A stretch of 64,000 bases of DNA from Hofstenia miamia (lineage: Eukaryota; Xenacoelomorpha; Acoela): assembly GCA_004352715.1 (NCBI GenBank), contig SCFE01000027.1, forward strand, positions 1,644,767-1,708,766. Reading direction: 5' to 3'. Made by a program: the position numbers and the translations under genes. Below, one piece after another: positions 11,940-24,356 of the stretch (within the stretch, counting starts at the first letter, position 1; each line of letters begins with the position of its first letter). Below the pieces are notes generated by a model that was not told where the DNA came from, made no database searches, and was given only the letters and a program-made list of their open reading frames with translations.

Positions 11940-12784
11940 TGAGTCAACTTTTTGTTCTGGAAGGCTTTTTCTTTAAACCGGGTCTTTAAATAATGTTGAC
12001 ATTATTGATTGCATGCATTGGTTTTGGACTACATTGAACGATTGAACGGTGTGCTACATGTAACTGTTTTGTAGCATGACAACTAAATCATAGCAAATCA
12101 TTAAATTTTCCTATTGTTGCTAAGCTATATATGTTTGAAAACCAGGTTTGTCCAGTGAATGGGGATTCCTGGGACCCCATGTGGATACATATTTATATAT
12201 ATATATGTATATATATATCTATTAGGTGGCCCATATTTAAAAATTTCCGATAATTTTTCCTCACAACCTTTGAAGTTCTTCCATTTCACGAAAAATCGAT
12301 GAGTGCAAAATCTTGAACTATTTGAAATAGGCACAAGCTCATTAAACTTTTTCATTTTTACGGAAAATATACTATTTTTGTTAAAATAATTAAATGTGAG
12401 GTTGCAAAGTACTTTTAAGCATCTCATTAGCACTTAGTTTACAAATGACAGTGAATTGTAATTAAAGACAAATACATCAAAGTCTACATTAAGAATGAAT
12501 CTGCATCCTCTCAGAACTCAGAAATTTGGCATCCATATATTCATTTTTATCAAATATTTTTGAAAATTTGCATTAATTCAAGTGATCTAATTTATACTTA
12601 GATATTTCTTATGAAGGTACAATTATGTATTGGTCACATCTGTAGCTGAACACAATATTCAAAATGAAGAATTTCCATTCATAATTTTTTATTACGACAT
12701 CACAACGCATTGAAGGTGCGAGAACTTCCCTTGATATGCAAACACTTTTTCTCTACATATAACATCACAAAGGTTTGCAAAGAA
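11940..12784. other. AT-rich spacer, no gene seen
   Basis: Includes a short TA tract near 12196-12220. The 102-codon minus-strand ORF here has a Tyr-Ile repeat end and no recognised motif. Confidence 0.45.
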
Positions 12785-12826
12785 AGATTTCATCTGACCA
12801 GTCCTAACCAGGACGCCATCATCAGG
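12785..12826 (-). ncRNA. Possible hammerhead-like motif of a Penelope-type element (decayed)
   Basis: On the minus strand CTGATGA (12825-12819) is followed by a T, a GTCC/GGAC hairpin and then GATGAAATC ending near 12786. The order CUGANGA, stem, GAAA matches the hammerhead core. The outer stem pairs poorly and an extra GAU precedes the GAAA. No Penelope protein lies beside it: a piggyBac remnant starts 30 bp upstream. Weak call, made because the same layout recurs at 26.03 kb next to a real Penelope element. Confidence 0.22.
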
Positions 12827-12855
12827 AAAACTGAGAATCTATTCTTGTAATTGAC

Positions 12856-13459
12856 TTAACCCTTATTGGTATGGCATTAACATTTTGTTACAAATTGATA
12901 TAGGCATACTTCTCATTTGTGCACAATACGAAAAGCTAATTATTCCATCAATGTATACTTACAATACTTAATTATGTTCTTCATGACATTGTACTGAATT
13001 GATACAAATGACATAACATGTATCATATATAATTATGAAAATATATAGCGCAACACTGAAGTAGCAATAAGTGACAATGAAGTACATTCTGTTCCCATTG
13101 CAGAAAATTCAATTGGCACTGATATGGACGATTTTTTACCAAATAATATTTATTCACCAGATGAAAAAAACTTACGTCATCCATATGATACTAAACTTTC
13201 GACAAAGCTCCTATGGGTTTCCAAAGATTCATCTTTGTTTAGCAGTTCATAAGATTTGACAACTGAACAACCCAGAGAGTCTTTAAAGTGAAAAATTAGC
13301 AGCAGTTTGATTTGTTGGGCAGTCTTTCAATGAATGTATTAGCTCTTTTATTCACCATTTGCTGCTCTCACAGTAGATGAGCAGCTTGTTGATACTTGAA
13401 AAATTATGACCATCAAAGAAAATAATAGCAAATTTCGCTACAGCATAGAAATATCTTTT

Positions 13460-13496
<37 letters not shown>

Positions 13497-14058
13497 CCAT
13501 AATTACATACACTGCACACTGTCTTAAATTAAAGATTTCGTATTAAAATAATTATTAATTCCATACACAGAAATAGGCTTTTCTGCATTACATATTTTAG
13601 TCTGTCGGGATTGTCCCCTTTCTGCTCTGATCAGGTGATAGCAGCCAGGGTTTTTACATATACATTAAATATATTTTACGAATAAAATAATATTATATGC
13701 TGAACAGACAGCTTTTGGTCTTTGGATTATTATTGGGCATTGCTCCCAAAAAATAGTCAAGACTGGCTAAATCATAGAATTAGGCTTTGCCTCAGGATGA
13801 TTCCCACATTGACTTTTGGTCCTGGGTAATCCACTACCAAGATTGTATTCAACCTTGTGCAATAAATGTTCAAATATCAAAATCCACAACATTAGATATT
13901 AATTAATGAACAATTGAATGTATTTTGCTAACTTTGTTTAATTTGGATTTCTTTGAATTTTTCTATAAACCTCATTTTCTGAATTTTACTTTATTGTTAC
14001 AAAATGTTACACGCGTACTAAATAAGGATATGTAAATGACCGTACCAATAAGGGTTAA
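12856..14058 (+). mobile_element. Degenerate piggyBac element with TTAA ends
   Basis: The left end is TTAACCCTTATTGGTATGG. The right end read inverted is TTAACCCTTATTGGTACGG, so the termini match apart from one base and are bounded by TTAA, the piggyBac target duplication. Inside, one frame from about 13053 reads an acidic segment (DMDDFLPNNIYSPDEKNL) to a stop near 13251. A later frame near 13358 reads SPFAALTVDEQLV, which resembles the TVDEQL motif of piggyBac DDE transposases. Most of the transposase is missing or frameshifted and a TA tract interrupts the interior, so the copy is dead. Confidence 0.8.
13462..13494. repeat. (TA)n microsatellite inside piggyBac remnant
   Basis: Pure TA run of about 33 bp. 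Confidence 0.9.
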
Positions 14059-15699
14059 AGAACAGTAATCAAAGGAACCGGTATCTTAGAAAAAGTTTAA
14101 TTTTCAGTGATATTGCTCATTTCAACGTGGTGAACAGCAGAGGACCAGCGAAATCATTATCAGAAGTTGATTTTGGGGGGAATCACCTCATGCCAAGGAA
14201 CTTAGAACACTTGGCCGTACCTCATGCATCAAACATGATTATTATGTGCTAGTGAAAATGAAGCAGAACTTGATGATAACAAATAATAACGTAAGTTTCG
14301 TTTTTGCTACTGTCATAATATTTGACTTACTAAAACTGGGGGGCTACATTTTTGTAATGAAATCATAAGACTCTTGAAATTATTCAATTAAGTAATAGTG
14401 AAGACCTTGATAAGCATAAAAATTTTAATTCATATTTGAACTTACTCAAACTGTTTTATCATAATTCCGTTAAACCTTTTTGAAATAAAATATAATCAAG
14501 ACATTAGTTTCTTAATGACACAAATAGTTCAATTTTAAATATTTGGGATAAGTATCTCATTAATTCGTTACTTTTTGGAGGCAATTAAGTTTATCAATTA
14601 TAGCATATCTATTTAAATTAACATTAGAATTACTGTTATTCTTTGAGAAGCACTTAAGAAAAGCATAAGAGCTGGTTGTTTTGTGAGTTTTTACATTATT
14701 TTATTATTATTAACAAAATAAAATGAATGTTTTATTTCGAAACAACCCATCTCCGTAATTTTAATGTTGAGGGCTCAGCCACCTGGCTAGCCCTCATTTA
14801 TACAATTCATATTGTATGATTGTTAATGATAATGGCTCTTATTACAAATGGAAGCATAAGAATTTGTGATTTTCAACATATTAGTATATATAATACATGT
14901 AAAGCATTTTCTTAGAAAAAGAAAGTGTTTCTGTTTTAACTATGAAGAATAATTTTATAGCAATCATGGACATCTAAATGCTCATGAATGTGTCTCTTAA
15001 ATAGGTTTATGCCTTAAGTGCTTGCGGTTGCAAATATCGCATGAATTCTAGAAACATATAGGTACTGCAGATGCGATATTCAAATACAAATGCAATTGAG
15101 GCCTCTCAACTGCAAATGCTTATTTTTGCTTAAGTTTTGTCATTTACCCGTGTATATAGTACTCCGGATTGTCATAGTTTAATAGACCTATGGCCTATAA
15201 ACATAATAGAGCGTCAATAGTGTATCAGTTTAAGACAGTATGCTCATAAATGTCTTTAAAATTTTCTGTTAAAGTAGAATAAAACCAAAATTATCTATAT
15301 AATTTGAGTACTTCATTCAATAAGAATTTACTAGTATTTACATTAAGATAATCTAATCAAATCAGAACCTTTCAAATTTCATACAAAAAATGAGTTGAAG
15401 GGATGTTCATATTCTATTTTTATCATAAATGACATTGTGCTATAGCTCATTAGTGATGAATACTCGTGGTTTATGGATGTAAATCCAATATTTCAAGCAG
15501 TGTTTGACACGGGCCCGAGGATAATTGCTGCGAGAATGGCCCAAAGTAAAAATATATCGGTCCGAATTAGAAATGTTGGCCTACAACGCCCTTGAAATTG
15601 ACAATCATCCTAAGTATTGAATTTTTTATTCTTATTTTATATATATGCCTACAACTACAAGCCTACAATTGTATAATATGTTTTAATAATTCAAACAAA
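14059..15699. other. AT-rich spacer, possible hAT terminus
   Basis: No gene recognised. CAGTGTTTGACACGGGCCCG near 15499 has the look of a hAT terminus, but no partner end or target duplication was confirmed. Confidence 0.4.
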
Positions 15700-16017
15700 G
15701 CAAATATTACTAGGTATATAATTCAAAATTTAAACAGATTTAACTTAAAGGCTCTGTTAATCAGCTCAATATCATTCCTTCTGTCAGGGTTGAGCCGGCA
15801 TCTTTTGACGACATTGTCAGACCAATAGCGCTGAAGTCTCTTTCTGATTGCGCAGAAGTCGCCTGAATCCAGAACAGTTCGCGGAAGAAATCAGCCAGAA
15901 AGTGCTTTGCATTTTCAGCAACATCTTTCATGCTACATGTAATCAATACATCATGCATCATGGCAAAAGTTGTTTTTAAAAACTAGCCCGAAAAAACCCG
16001 ATCCGTTGCCATCTCTA
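15700..16017 (-). mobile_element. hAT transposase C-terminal fragment and terminus
   Basis: The minus-strand frame 15961-15761 reads HFLADFFRELFWIQATSAQS then ERDFSAIGLTMSS. This matches the hAT C-terminal dimerisation signature (ATSAxSERxFSxxG) seen in Ac/Tam3-type transposases. A stop follows near 15758, with LNRAFKLNLF continuing in the same frame, as in the family's C-terminal tail. The outer end at 16017 read inverted is TAGAGATGGCAACGGATCGG, a hAT-like terminus. The catalytic part is absent, so this is an internally deleted remnant. Confidence 0.7.
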
Positions 16018-16176
16018 ATTCCAAGCATCATGAATGAGTGATAATTGGTGATTTCTATGCATGAACATTTGCATCATGTTTGACAAATTTGCTAATATCA
16101 TTGATGTAGTAATATTTAGAAATTTTTAATTCCGTGGCATAATATATTCTATAAGAAAAAGCTGTAATTGGTCCCT

Positions 16177-16213
<37 letters not shown>

Positions 16214-17072
16214 TATTTTTTATGATAATACTTAACGTTTTATGAGGAATTATATTAACTTCGTTTTGAATAGGAATTAATTTAAAACACAGCCTGCAGT
16301 TAATGCAATCTGACTAGATCTAACAAAATATACTCTATTATTGTTGCTTTAATTGCTTGCGCAATTGCGCTCTCAACATATACCTAATTAGAAGAAATTT
16401 TACGATGACGTAAAGCATTTAAGTAAATTTTAAATGGATTTGGGAATAGAAAAACCGTGAAAGATTAAAATGAGTTGGATATGTCTCTAAGGGGTTTTGG
16501 CTACTGTTTTTTAATAAAAAGCAAGAACTAGTAGTTACTTGCCATATTCAACTCAGGCTAAGCCAAGCCTTGGGATGTACACATTCTTTTTAATAAATAA
16601 TTAAAAACAACCTCATATCTCTCATAGCAAAATTTTTGATTTACATTACAAATTTCATTAAATATATTTTCCTATTCCAAGAGTTAAAGAAGTAGTTTGA
16701 AGAATATTTAGAATTTCAAATATATGTCAAACAGATTTGGCCTAAAAATGAACACAATTCTTTCCTGGTTGTTATTGTATTTGCAAATTTACATTAGTGT
16801 TAATATTAGTAGAAAAAATTTTCAGACACAAACTGCTAATAATATTGCAAATTTTAGGCAGGACTTAAAGTTAACCAAAAAATGAGACTTCGGTAAAATT
16901 ATTTTAACGCTTAAAATAAATTTCTCAGGTGGATTGAGAGTTTCGTAAATTTATTATAATAATAATATTGAAAAAAATTTTTCACCCATCGCTTTAGCCT
17001 ATTAATGTGTTACTCAAAATTTGTGAATATAAATTCTGTTGATTTGCAGTTAATAGATTAGCAATCATTGGT
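16018..17072. other. AT-rich region upstream of the ABCA gene
   Basis: No coding segment. A (TA)n tract lies at 16183-16209. This stretch would hold the ABCA promoter and any 5' untranslated exon, but I can define neither. Confidence 0.5.
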
Positions 17073-17080
17073 TATAAAAA
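17073..17080 (+). promoter_or_regulatory. Candidate TATA box of the ABCA gene
   Basis: TATAAAAA lies 122 bp upstream of the chosen ATG. In DNA this AT-rich such a match is expected often by chance, so this is only a candidate. Confidence 0.2.
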
Positions 17081-17201
17081 TAGTACATTATATGTTTCCA
17101 TGACAACAAAATTTCTCGAAGCAAATTTAACATTTAAATGCGCGCTTCATTAAAAACAATTCTTGCAAAGTAATTTAGTAGTGCAACTTGTGTTTAGAGT
17201 T

Positions 17202-20200
17202 ATGCGAAGGAAAGAAATTAAAAAGGCAAATGGATTAACACTCTACTTTATCCAGTTCATTACATTATCTTGGAAAAACCTTATTGTTATCCGACGTCAA
17301 AAGCTAAAATTGATTGTTGAAATATTATGGCCTGTAGTCTTGTTTTGCATTCTGGCTGCTGTTCGATCCATACGCCCGATTGAAAACAAGCCTGCTTGTT
17401 ATCTACAATCAAAAGCATTTCCATCAGCTGGCATGTTTCCATTTGTACAAACAACGATATGCACAATTGCCAATGAATGCAAAAATAAACCTGCTGCAAT
17501 AGTATCAGATGAGGCTCCAATTACTAAATTTTTGGAGGCCTCATTTAATCTCATGTCAGATGAAGTGTTTATAAAAAACTCTGTTTTTTTAATAGAAAAC
17601 TTGCAATTGCAAATCAACTCTACACTATCAGGTGGATTGCTAAATTCAGACGATGTCAGTTCAGCCTTGTTAGCTGATGGAGTTTCTCAGGAATCTATAG
17701 ATGCTTTATTGAACTCGGATGTAAACTTTGCCCAGTTTTCTGCACTGCTTACACCGATTTCAAACACGGATCCTTCGAATCCGTTTTGTGATTCAAACAA
17801 TGAGTTACTTCCGTTATTTAACCTTCCTGCTAATTCAAACAGGGCTAAGGTGAGTCAAGAGATATGTAGCTTAACAGCTGCAGAAATTCAAGATGCATTT
17901 GATGCTCAAGTGTTAAATCTTAATGAGCAATTGTCGCTTCAAACATTGTTAGCTCTCTATTCAAAATTGCAAACATCCGGAATGGTGGATGCCTTTGCAT
18001 CATTTAGTGAAGTTCAATCAGAAACCTTTGACATCAATACAATATTTCGTTTGACATGTGGGACGCCGTTCAACCAAGCTGGTTTAGATGCAGATGAGAG
18101 CGAATATTCTTATGCTCAAGTAGACTTCAGTAATGATGATTATGAAAATGATCCAGAATTCAGCCCTTTCTGTAATCAAATTTTTCGTCAAATAGAAGCC
18201 AATGCTCTTTTTGCGCAGGCATTCAGCTATGTTAAACCAATGTTTGTGGGCAAAATACTTTACTATCCTGATAATGAATCAACACAGAAAATAATAAAGC
18301 AGTTGAATACAACTTTTCAGCGGGTTGAAGATGTAAAAATTATGCTGAGTGAAATCTTAGACAACGAAGATCTCTTTAGCGAGGGCTTATCGGACTTTTT
18401 TGATACGTTAGCTTCTAGTCAAATGCTAGATGAATTAGAAGACTTTGCAAATACCTTTGGAAATTTACAACTTGGTAATGCTGGTGAGCTAAAAGCTATT
18501 GTTGATGGAATCAACAGTTTTATTGGTGGAAGCAATCAAACAAGTTGGAGAGTAGTATTTGATGAATTCATCATGGTGGTCGAAATGCTTTTCAATGCCA
18601 GCAATTGCATTCCGGTCGATCGTTTTGAAGCAATGTCTTCGGAAGAGCAGTTATTTGATCGAGGATTTCAGCTTATAGAAAAGAACAAATTATGGGCTGC
18701 CCTCCAATTTTTGAATGTCAAAGATAAAATACCTACAAACGTTGAATATAAGATCAGAATGAAAACTGGAATAGTCGACAGCACAAATAGAATTGCAGAC
18801 AGATTTCAAGAACCAGAGCCAAGAGCATCTTTTCTCAATGATTTGAAGCCTATCTTGAGCGGGCAAGCGTATATTATAGATCTCCTTGAAAAGTCAATCA
18901 TTCAACTGCAAACAGGGAAAGATTTCTTGCAAGTTGGTACTTGGATAAATCAATTTCCCACAAATTGTTACATTGAGGATACATATTTACGCGCTGTCTC
19001 TGAAACATTACCCCTATTTATGACATTGGCATGGATATACATTGTGGGAATGGTAATTAAGAGCATTGTATATGAGAAAGAGGTTCGTCTAAAGGAGAAT
19101 ATGAAAGTAATGGGATTAAGTAATTCAATTTTGTGGATGACATGGTTTTGCACAACATTCATCATAATGATGTGTTCGGCACTTTTACTAATATTCATTT
19201 TGGTATACTACAAACTTCTACCTCACAGTAATGTTTTTGTCCTAACATTTTTTTTTGTAAGCTATGTAATCTGCACAATTTCTTTCTGCTTTCTGATGTC
19301 AACATTTTTCACAAATGCTAACGTGGCCTCAGCCTGTGGCGGCTTAATATTTTTCCTACAATATATGCCTTATATTCTAATAACGCAATATATTGATGAA
19401 ATGTCTGGGTTTCTAAAATTGATTAGCTGTCTCCTTTCAAACGTATCGTTTGGGTTCGTTTGCACATATTTCGCAGCTTATGAACAACAAGGAATCGGGG
19501 CTCAATGGCATAATATTTTCGATAGTCCAAACTTTGCGGATAATTTCTCACTAGGGAGTGCTATTGCAATGCTTTATGTTGACACTATTCTGTATATGCT
19601 TCTGACGATTTACATAGAGAATGTTTTTCCTGGACAGTATGGTATTGCAAAACCATTTTATTTCTTCTTAATGCCGTCCTATTGGTTTAAATTTTCTTCT
19701 CAAACTGTTGACAACATCAATCGTGAAATTCCCTTATCAAGCATAAATCTTGAACCTGAGCCAAAGCAGCATAAAATTGGTGTTTCTGTGCAAAATTTAC
19801 AAAAAATATATAGTACAGGCAAGAAGCTAGCTGTCAATGACCTTTCATTAAACTTTTTTGAAGATCAAATAACATCCTTTCTTGGACATAATGGTGCTGG
19901 TAAAACGACAACAATGTCAATTATTACAGGGATTTTTCAACCAACAAAAGGAACTGTTTATGTATATGGTAAAGACATTCGCACTCAAATGGATGATATT
20001 CGACAAGATATTGGCACGTGTCCACAGCATAACGTGTTGTTTGACGAACTTACGGTGGAAGAACATGTTAAATTTTATGGACGATTGCGTGGGGTGTCAA
20101 ATGAGGACATTAGAGAGGAAAGTGTACAAATGCTTCATGATCTCAATTTAGAGAAGAAATCAAAAGAATTATCAAGGAATTTATCCGGTGGAATGAAAAG

Positions 20201-23200
20201 GAAACTTTCAGTAGCAATTGCATTTGTTGGAGGCAACAAAACAGTCATTTGCGATGAACCTACAGCTGGTGTTGATCCTCATTCACGAAGAGGCATATGG
20301 GATCTCTTGCTAAAATACAAAGCAGGTAGAACTATTATTCTGTCTACCCATCATATGGATGAGGCTGATATTCTTGGAGATAGGATTGCAATTATATCTC
20401 ATGGAAGCCTAAAATGCTGTGGTTCTTCCTTATTCCTTAAAAATCATTATGGTGATGGTTATGTATTAACACTGTCAAGGGAGATTGACTTCATTAATAT
20501 GGTAGACAATGAAAAAACAAAGCTTAGAAACCAGGAAGAAATAGTTACACTTGTTTCAACTAACGTCCCGGGATCTAAATTGTTATCAAGTTTCAACTAA
20601 CGTCCCGGGATCTAAATTGTTATCAAGTTTGGGAAGTGAGCTCACTTTTCTTTTACCATACTCACAGCAATCAAATGGCAACTATGAAAGATTACTTAAA
20701 TCTATTGACGAGAATCTGACTAATCTTTGGATTTCTGGTTATGGACTCACAGATACTACTTTGGAAGACATATTTTTAAAAATAGCAGTACAATCGGAGG
20801 AAGAAGATCACTTTACATCTCAAGGTTTTCTTGACAAAGTCTTTGATGTTATTGGGAGATTTCTTGGGTTCCATGATGCTGAAAAGCGCTCGCATAAGAA
20901 CTTACCTGAAAATTCTGATGAAATGCAAATTGAAAATTTTTCTGAATTAAATAAATGTGAAGTTACAGGTCTTTCCTTGCTAGCAATTCAATTTTATGCA
21001 TTATTTATAAAAAGATGGCATACCCTAAAAAGAGATGTTAAAGGTTTTACTTCTCAAATAATTTTACCAGGCTTGTTTGTTGTGATTTCAATGATTTTCA
21101 CTTTGATTATTCCAGGGGTTACTGAACAGCCCAGTCTCCTTCTTCAGCCATGGATATATGGGGATAACCTAAATGCCTTTATTGCGATGAACACCACAGA
21201 TGATAGCACTATACAAATGGCAGATTCATTTCTCAATTATCCATTTTACTCAACAAGGTGCATTTCGAATTCAGAGATACCAGGACATCCTTGTTTAAAT
21301 ATTCAAAGTGTAGATTATAGTTATCCTCAACCAAGTTCCATAAAGTACAATACATCTGGAGCTTGTGATTGCCGCACTGGATATCCTATTTGTTCTGCAG
21401 AGGTTATTGGGCCTACACCGCCTTTCAAGAGGATTGCAACATCAGATACTATTTTTGACTTGACTAATAGAAGTATTAGTAGTTACCTCTTAAAAACAAG
21501 AAATGCATATGATTTACGGAGAATTCTCGGCTATGAATTCAAGGAACAATTAGTCGGCTATGTTCTAGACAATGCAACTCAAAAAAATGTTTCTGAGGGA
21601 ATGGAAAAACTACTAAATGCAATGCAAATTACTGAATTTGAAGCTGATGTGAATACTACATCAATGAGTGCGCTTAGATCTTCTTTGTCATACTTTTTTG
21701 GAACTGAATCAATACCTAATCGCAATATAAGACTTTGGTGGAACAATNNNNNNNNNNNNNNNNNNNNNAGGATTGCAACATCAGATACTATTTTTGACTT
21801 GACTAATAGAAGTATTAGTAGTTACCTCTTAAAAACAAGAAATGCATATGATTTACGGAGAATTCTCGGCTATGAATTCAAGGAACAATTAGTCGGCTAT
21901 GTTCTAGACAATGCAACTCAAAAAAATGTTTCTGAGGGAATGGAAAAACTACTAAATGCAATGCAAATTACTGAATTTGAAGCTGATGTGAATACTACAT
22001 CAATGAGTGCGCTTAGATCTTCTTTGTCATACTTTTTTGGAACTGAATCAATACCTAATCGCAATATAAGACTTTGGTGGAACAATAAAGCTCATCACGG
22101 CTTAATCTCAGGAGTTAACGCAATGAACAATTTCATATTAAGAAGCCTACTACCACCGAATGTATCAGAGCAATATTCGATAAAAGCATACAGTCATCCT
22201 TGGCCCCTGACAGAAGATCAATTGACCTTACAAGCAGTTTTCAGGACTGCTGCAATAGTAGTTGTCGCAATTTGTGTGATTTTCTCTTTGAGTTTTGTTC
22301 CAGCAAGTTTTGTCCTGTACCTAATTAGTGAAAGAGTTACCAAATCAAAACACCTGCAATTCGTTAGTGGAGTAAATCGGGTTACATACTGGGTAAGTAC
22401 ATTTTGTTGGGACTTCTTGAATTATTTTATAACAATTTGCATTGTCATTTTTATATTTCTAGTATTTCAAACAAAGGCTTTTGTTTCACTAGACAACTTC
22501 CCTGTCTTAGTTTGTCTACTTTTAATGTATGCATGGGCAATCACGCCTATGATGTGCAATCACGCCTATGATGTACCCTGCAGCATATCTGTTCAACATA
22601 CCCAGCACTGCATATGTCGTTTTAATCGGCATTAATGTTTTCATTGGAATTAATACCACCGTTGCCACTTTTATTCTTGACCTCTTTGCTGATGAAGATA
22701 TCTTGGTTGAAATTAACAACGTAATAAAAAAGCTTTTCCTCTGTCTACCTCAATACTGTCTTGGCCGTGGCTTGATTGACATGGCACAAAATCAGATTTT
22801 CACAGACTTCCTATCAGAATTCGGTCTATACCAATTCAAGAGTGCATTTAGTCTAGATCTAACTGGAAAGCATATAATTGCACTTTTTGTTCAGGGAATT
22901 GTCTTCTTTTTACTTAACGTTGTAATTGAGCATGCATATATTTTACAGCGATTTACAGCATATATTAAGAACAAGATTTGGAGAGACTCTTCAAACAATG
23001 ATAATGCTGATACTGAACTAGACAATGATGTTGCAGCTGAAAACAGAAGGATTAATGAGCTTTGTGATAACAATGATGTATTAGTGGTCCGAAGTTTAAG
23101 CAAGAACTTTCTTACAACTCGAGGAATGCTAAAGGCAGTTAAAAGATTAAATTTTGGAGTTAAATCAGGTGAATGCTTTGGATTGCTTGGTGTTAATGGT

Positions 23201-24319
23201 GCTGGTAAGACCACCACATTTGGTATGCTAACAGGCGCGATTTTACCAACGAGTGGTAGTGCGTACATATGTGGTAATAATGTTGTTCATCAGAAGCGGG
23301 AAGCACATAAACATATTGGATATTGTCCGCAATTTGATGCACTCTTTCCACTATTAACTGGCAGAGAACTGCTCACGGTTTATGCACGAATAAGAGGAAT
23401 AAAGTCGTCATCAATCCCAATCGTTACAGATCAGTGCCTGAGGAAATTAGGTTTAATCAATTTTGCTGATAGACAATGCGGAACATATAGTGGTGGAAAC
23501 AAACGAAAGCTGTCAACAGCTATTGCTTTGATTGGGAATCCCTCTGTGCTATTCCTCGATGAACCAACTTCGGGAATGGATCCAGGTGCCCGCAGATTTC
23601 TATGGGATTGCATTCTTGATGTAATATCCGATCAAAATCGTAGTGTTGTACTGACTTCACATTCCATGGAAGAATGCGAATCGCTTTGCACCCGCTTAGC
23701 AATAATGGTAAACGGAGAGTTCAAATGCTTCGGATCTCCTCAGCACATAAAGAATAAGTATGGAGATGGATACACAGTCACACTCAAAGCTAAGGATAAA
23801 GTGGATATTAATAATCTTGTTTATTACATGCGAAACGTTTACAGAAACCTAGAGATTAAAGAGCTCCACAAAAATTCAGTGCAATTGCAAATACCCACAC
23901 AAAGTATAAATCTTGCATCATTATTTGGAATATTAGAGAATGGGAAGAAGCATAAATCAATAGGTATTGAAGATTATAGCATTTCTCAAACCACTCTTGA
24001 TCAAGTTTTTATAAGCTTTGCCAAAAAACAAACAGACGATGAAGAGTCGACTATCCTTTCTCCGAAATCCTCCAATTTCTGCTACGACAATGAAGGATTT
24101 TTCATGGCAGGAGATAACTTCGAAAACGATGCAGGTCACGCAATCTTTGAAAATGAAGCATTTGAAAGAGATTCTCAAGATTCTGTTGAATTCAGAGGTA
24201 TGCGATCTTCAAATGGTTCACGAAACCCTAACACTACTGAACAGCATTCGGACGAATTCAACTTTGGTGGGAGTTCAACTCCTTCTTCAGTTCTGCCAGA
24301 AGTTGTAGATCATTTGTAA
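17202..24319 (+). CDS. ABCA1-type full ABC transporter, intronless, broken only by assembly duplications
   Basis: This encodes an ABCA-subfamily full transporter, a family that moves lipids and sterols across animal cell membranes using ATP. The start is the ATG at 17202 (MRRKEIKKANGLTLYF). The frame is open upstream only to 17154 and has no earlier ATG. After discounting three assembly duplications (entries at 20554, 21430 and 22537) the frame is continuous for about 2240 codons, close to the roughly 2260 of ABCA1. Order: TM1 (about residues 22-45); a large first extracellular domain starting with a conserved Cys/PSAG segment; TM helices from about 600 with EKEVRLKENMKVMGL after TM2; NBD1 with Walker A GHNGAGKTTT (about 894), signature LSGGMKRKLS (about 994), Walker B VICDEPTAGVD and switch His LSTHHMDEAD. 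The second half has TM7 near 1273, a Cys-rich second extracellular domain, and NBD2 with GVNGAGKTTT (about 1864), YSGGNKRKLS, LFLDEPTSGMD and SHSMEE. A VFISFA motif near 2135 is like the C-terminal VFVNFA of ABCA1. All catalytic motifs are intact. There are no introns, whereas ABCA genes in most animals have many. The exact ABCA1/4/7 orthology is not resolved. Confidence 0.93.
20554..20627 (+). repeat. 37-bp exact tandem duplication that frameshifts the ABCA gene
   Basis: Bases 20554-20590 and 20591-20627 are identical. The second copy shifts the frame and creates a TAA at 20598-20600. Counting one copy only, the frame runs on from NBD1 into the second half. Length not divisible by three, in a gene otherwise under clear constraint, argues for an unmerged contig overlap rather than a mutation. 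Confidence 0.9.
21430..22086 (+). repeat. 318-bp exact duplication either side of a 21-N gap in the ABCA gene
   Basis: Bases 21430-21747 and 21769-22086 are identical and flank 21 N (21748-21768). The duplicated part encodes second-extracellular-domain sequence (IATSDTIFDLTNRSISSYLL onward). Copy plus gap is 339 bp, divisible by three, so the frame stays open but shows the segment twice. This is an assembly artefact, not a protein repeat. Confidence 0.95.
22537..22574 (+). repeat. 19-bp exact tandem duplication that frameshifts the ABCA gene
   Basis: GCAATCACGCCTATGATGT occurs at 22537-22555 and again at 22556-22574. Discounting one copy, the frame reads YAWAITPMMYPAAYLFN across a TM segment typical of ABCA proteins. 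As given, the frame shifts and ends near 22635. Confidence 0.9.
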
Positions 24320-24350
24320 AGTTTTAAAAACTCTTTATTGCTGAAATTTA

Positions 24351-24356
24351 AATAAA
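24351..24356 (+). terminator. Candidate polyadenylation signal of the ABCA gene
   Basis: AATAAA 31 bp past the stop codon (24317-24319). No genomic poly(A) tract follows, so a recent retrocopy is not supported. Confidence 0.5.

Noticed and set aside
13071-13259. 62-codon plus-strand ORF starting MTMKYILF
   Set aside because: An out-of-frame shadow; the better reading in another frame is the acidic piggyBac N-terminal remnant.
15592-15828. Hydrophobic 78-codon plus-strand ORF
   Set aside because: It overlaps the antisense of the hAT transposase tail and has AT-driven Ile/Leu composition.
17163-17201. Upstream start of the ABCA protein at 17163
   Set aside because: That codon is TTG. The first ATG in frame is 17202 and begins a typical ABCA N-terminus.
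20551-22635. A separate second-half ABC transporter gene
   Set aside because: Its apparent start lies inside a 37-bp duplication and its apparent end follows a 19-bp duplication; it is the middle of the single ABCA gene.
17287-24308. Several 60-125 codon ORFs antisense or out of frame to the ABCA gene
   Set aside because: Shadows of the real coding frame without motifs of their own.
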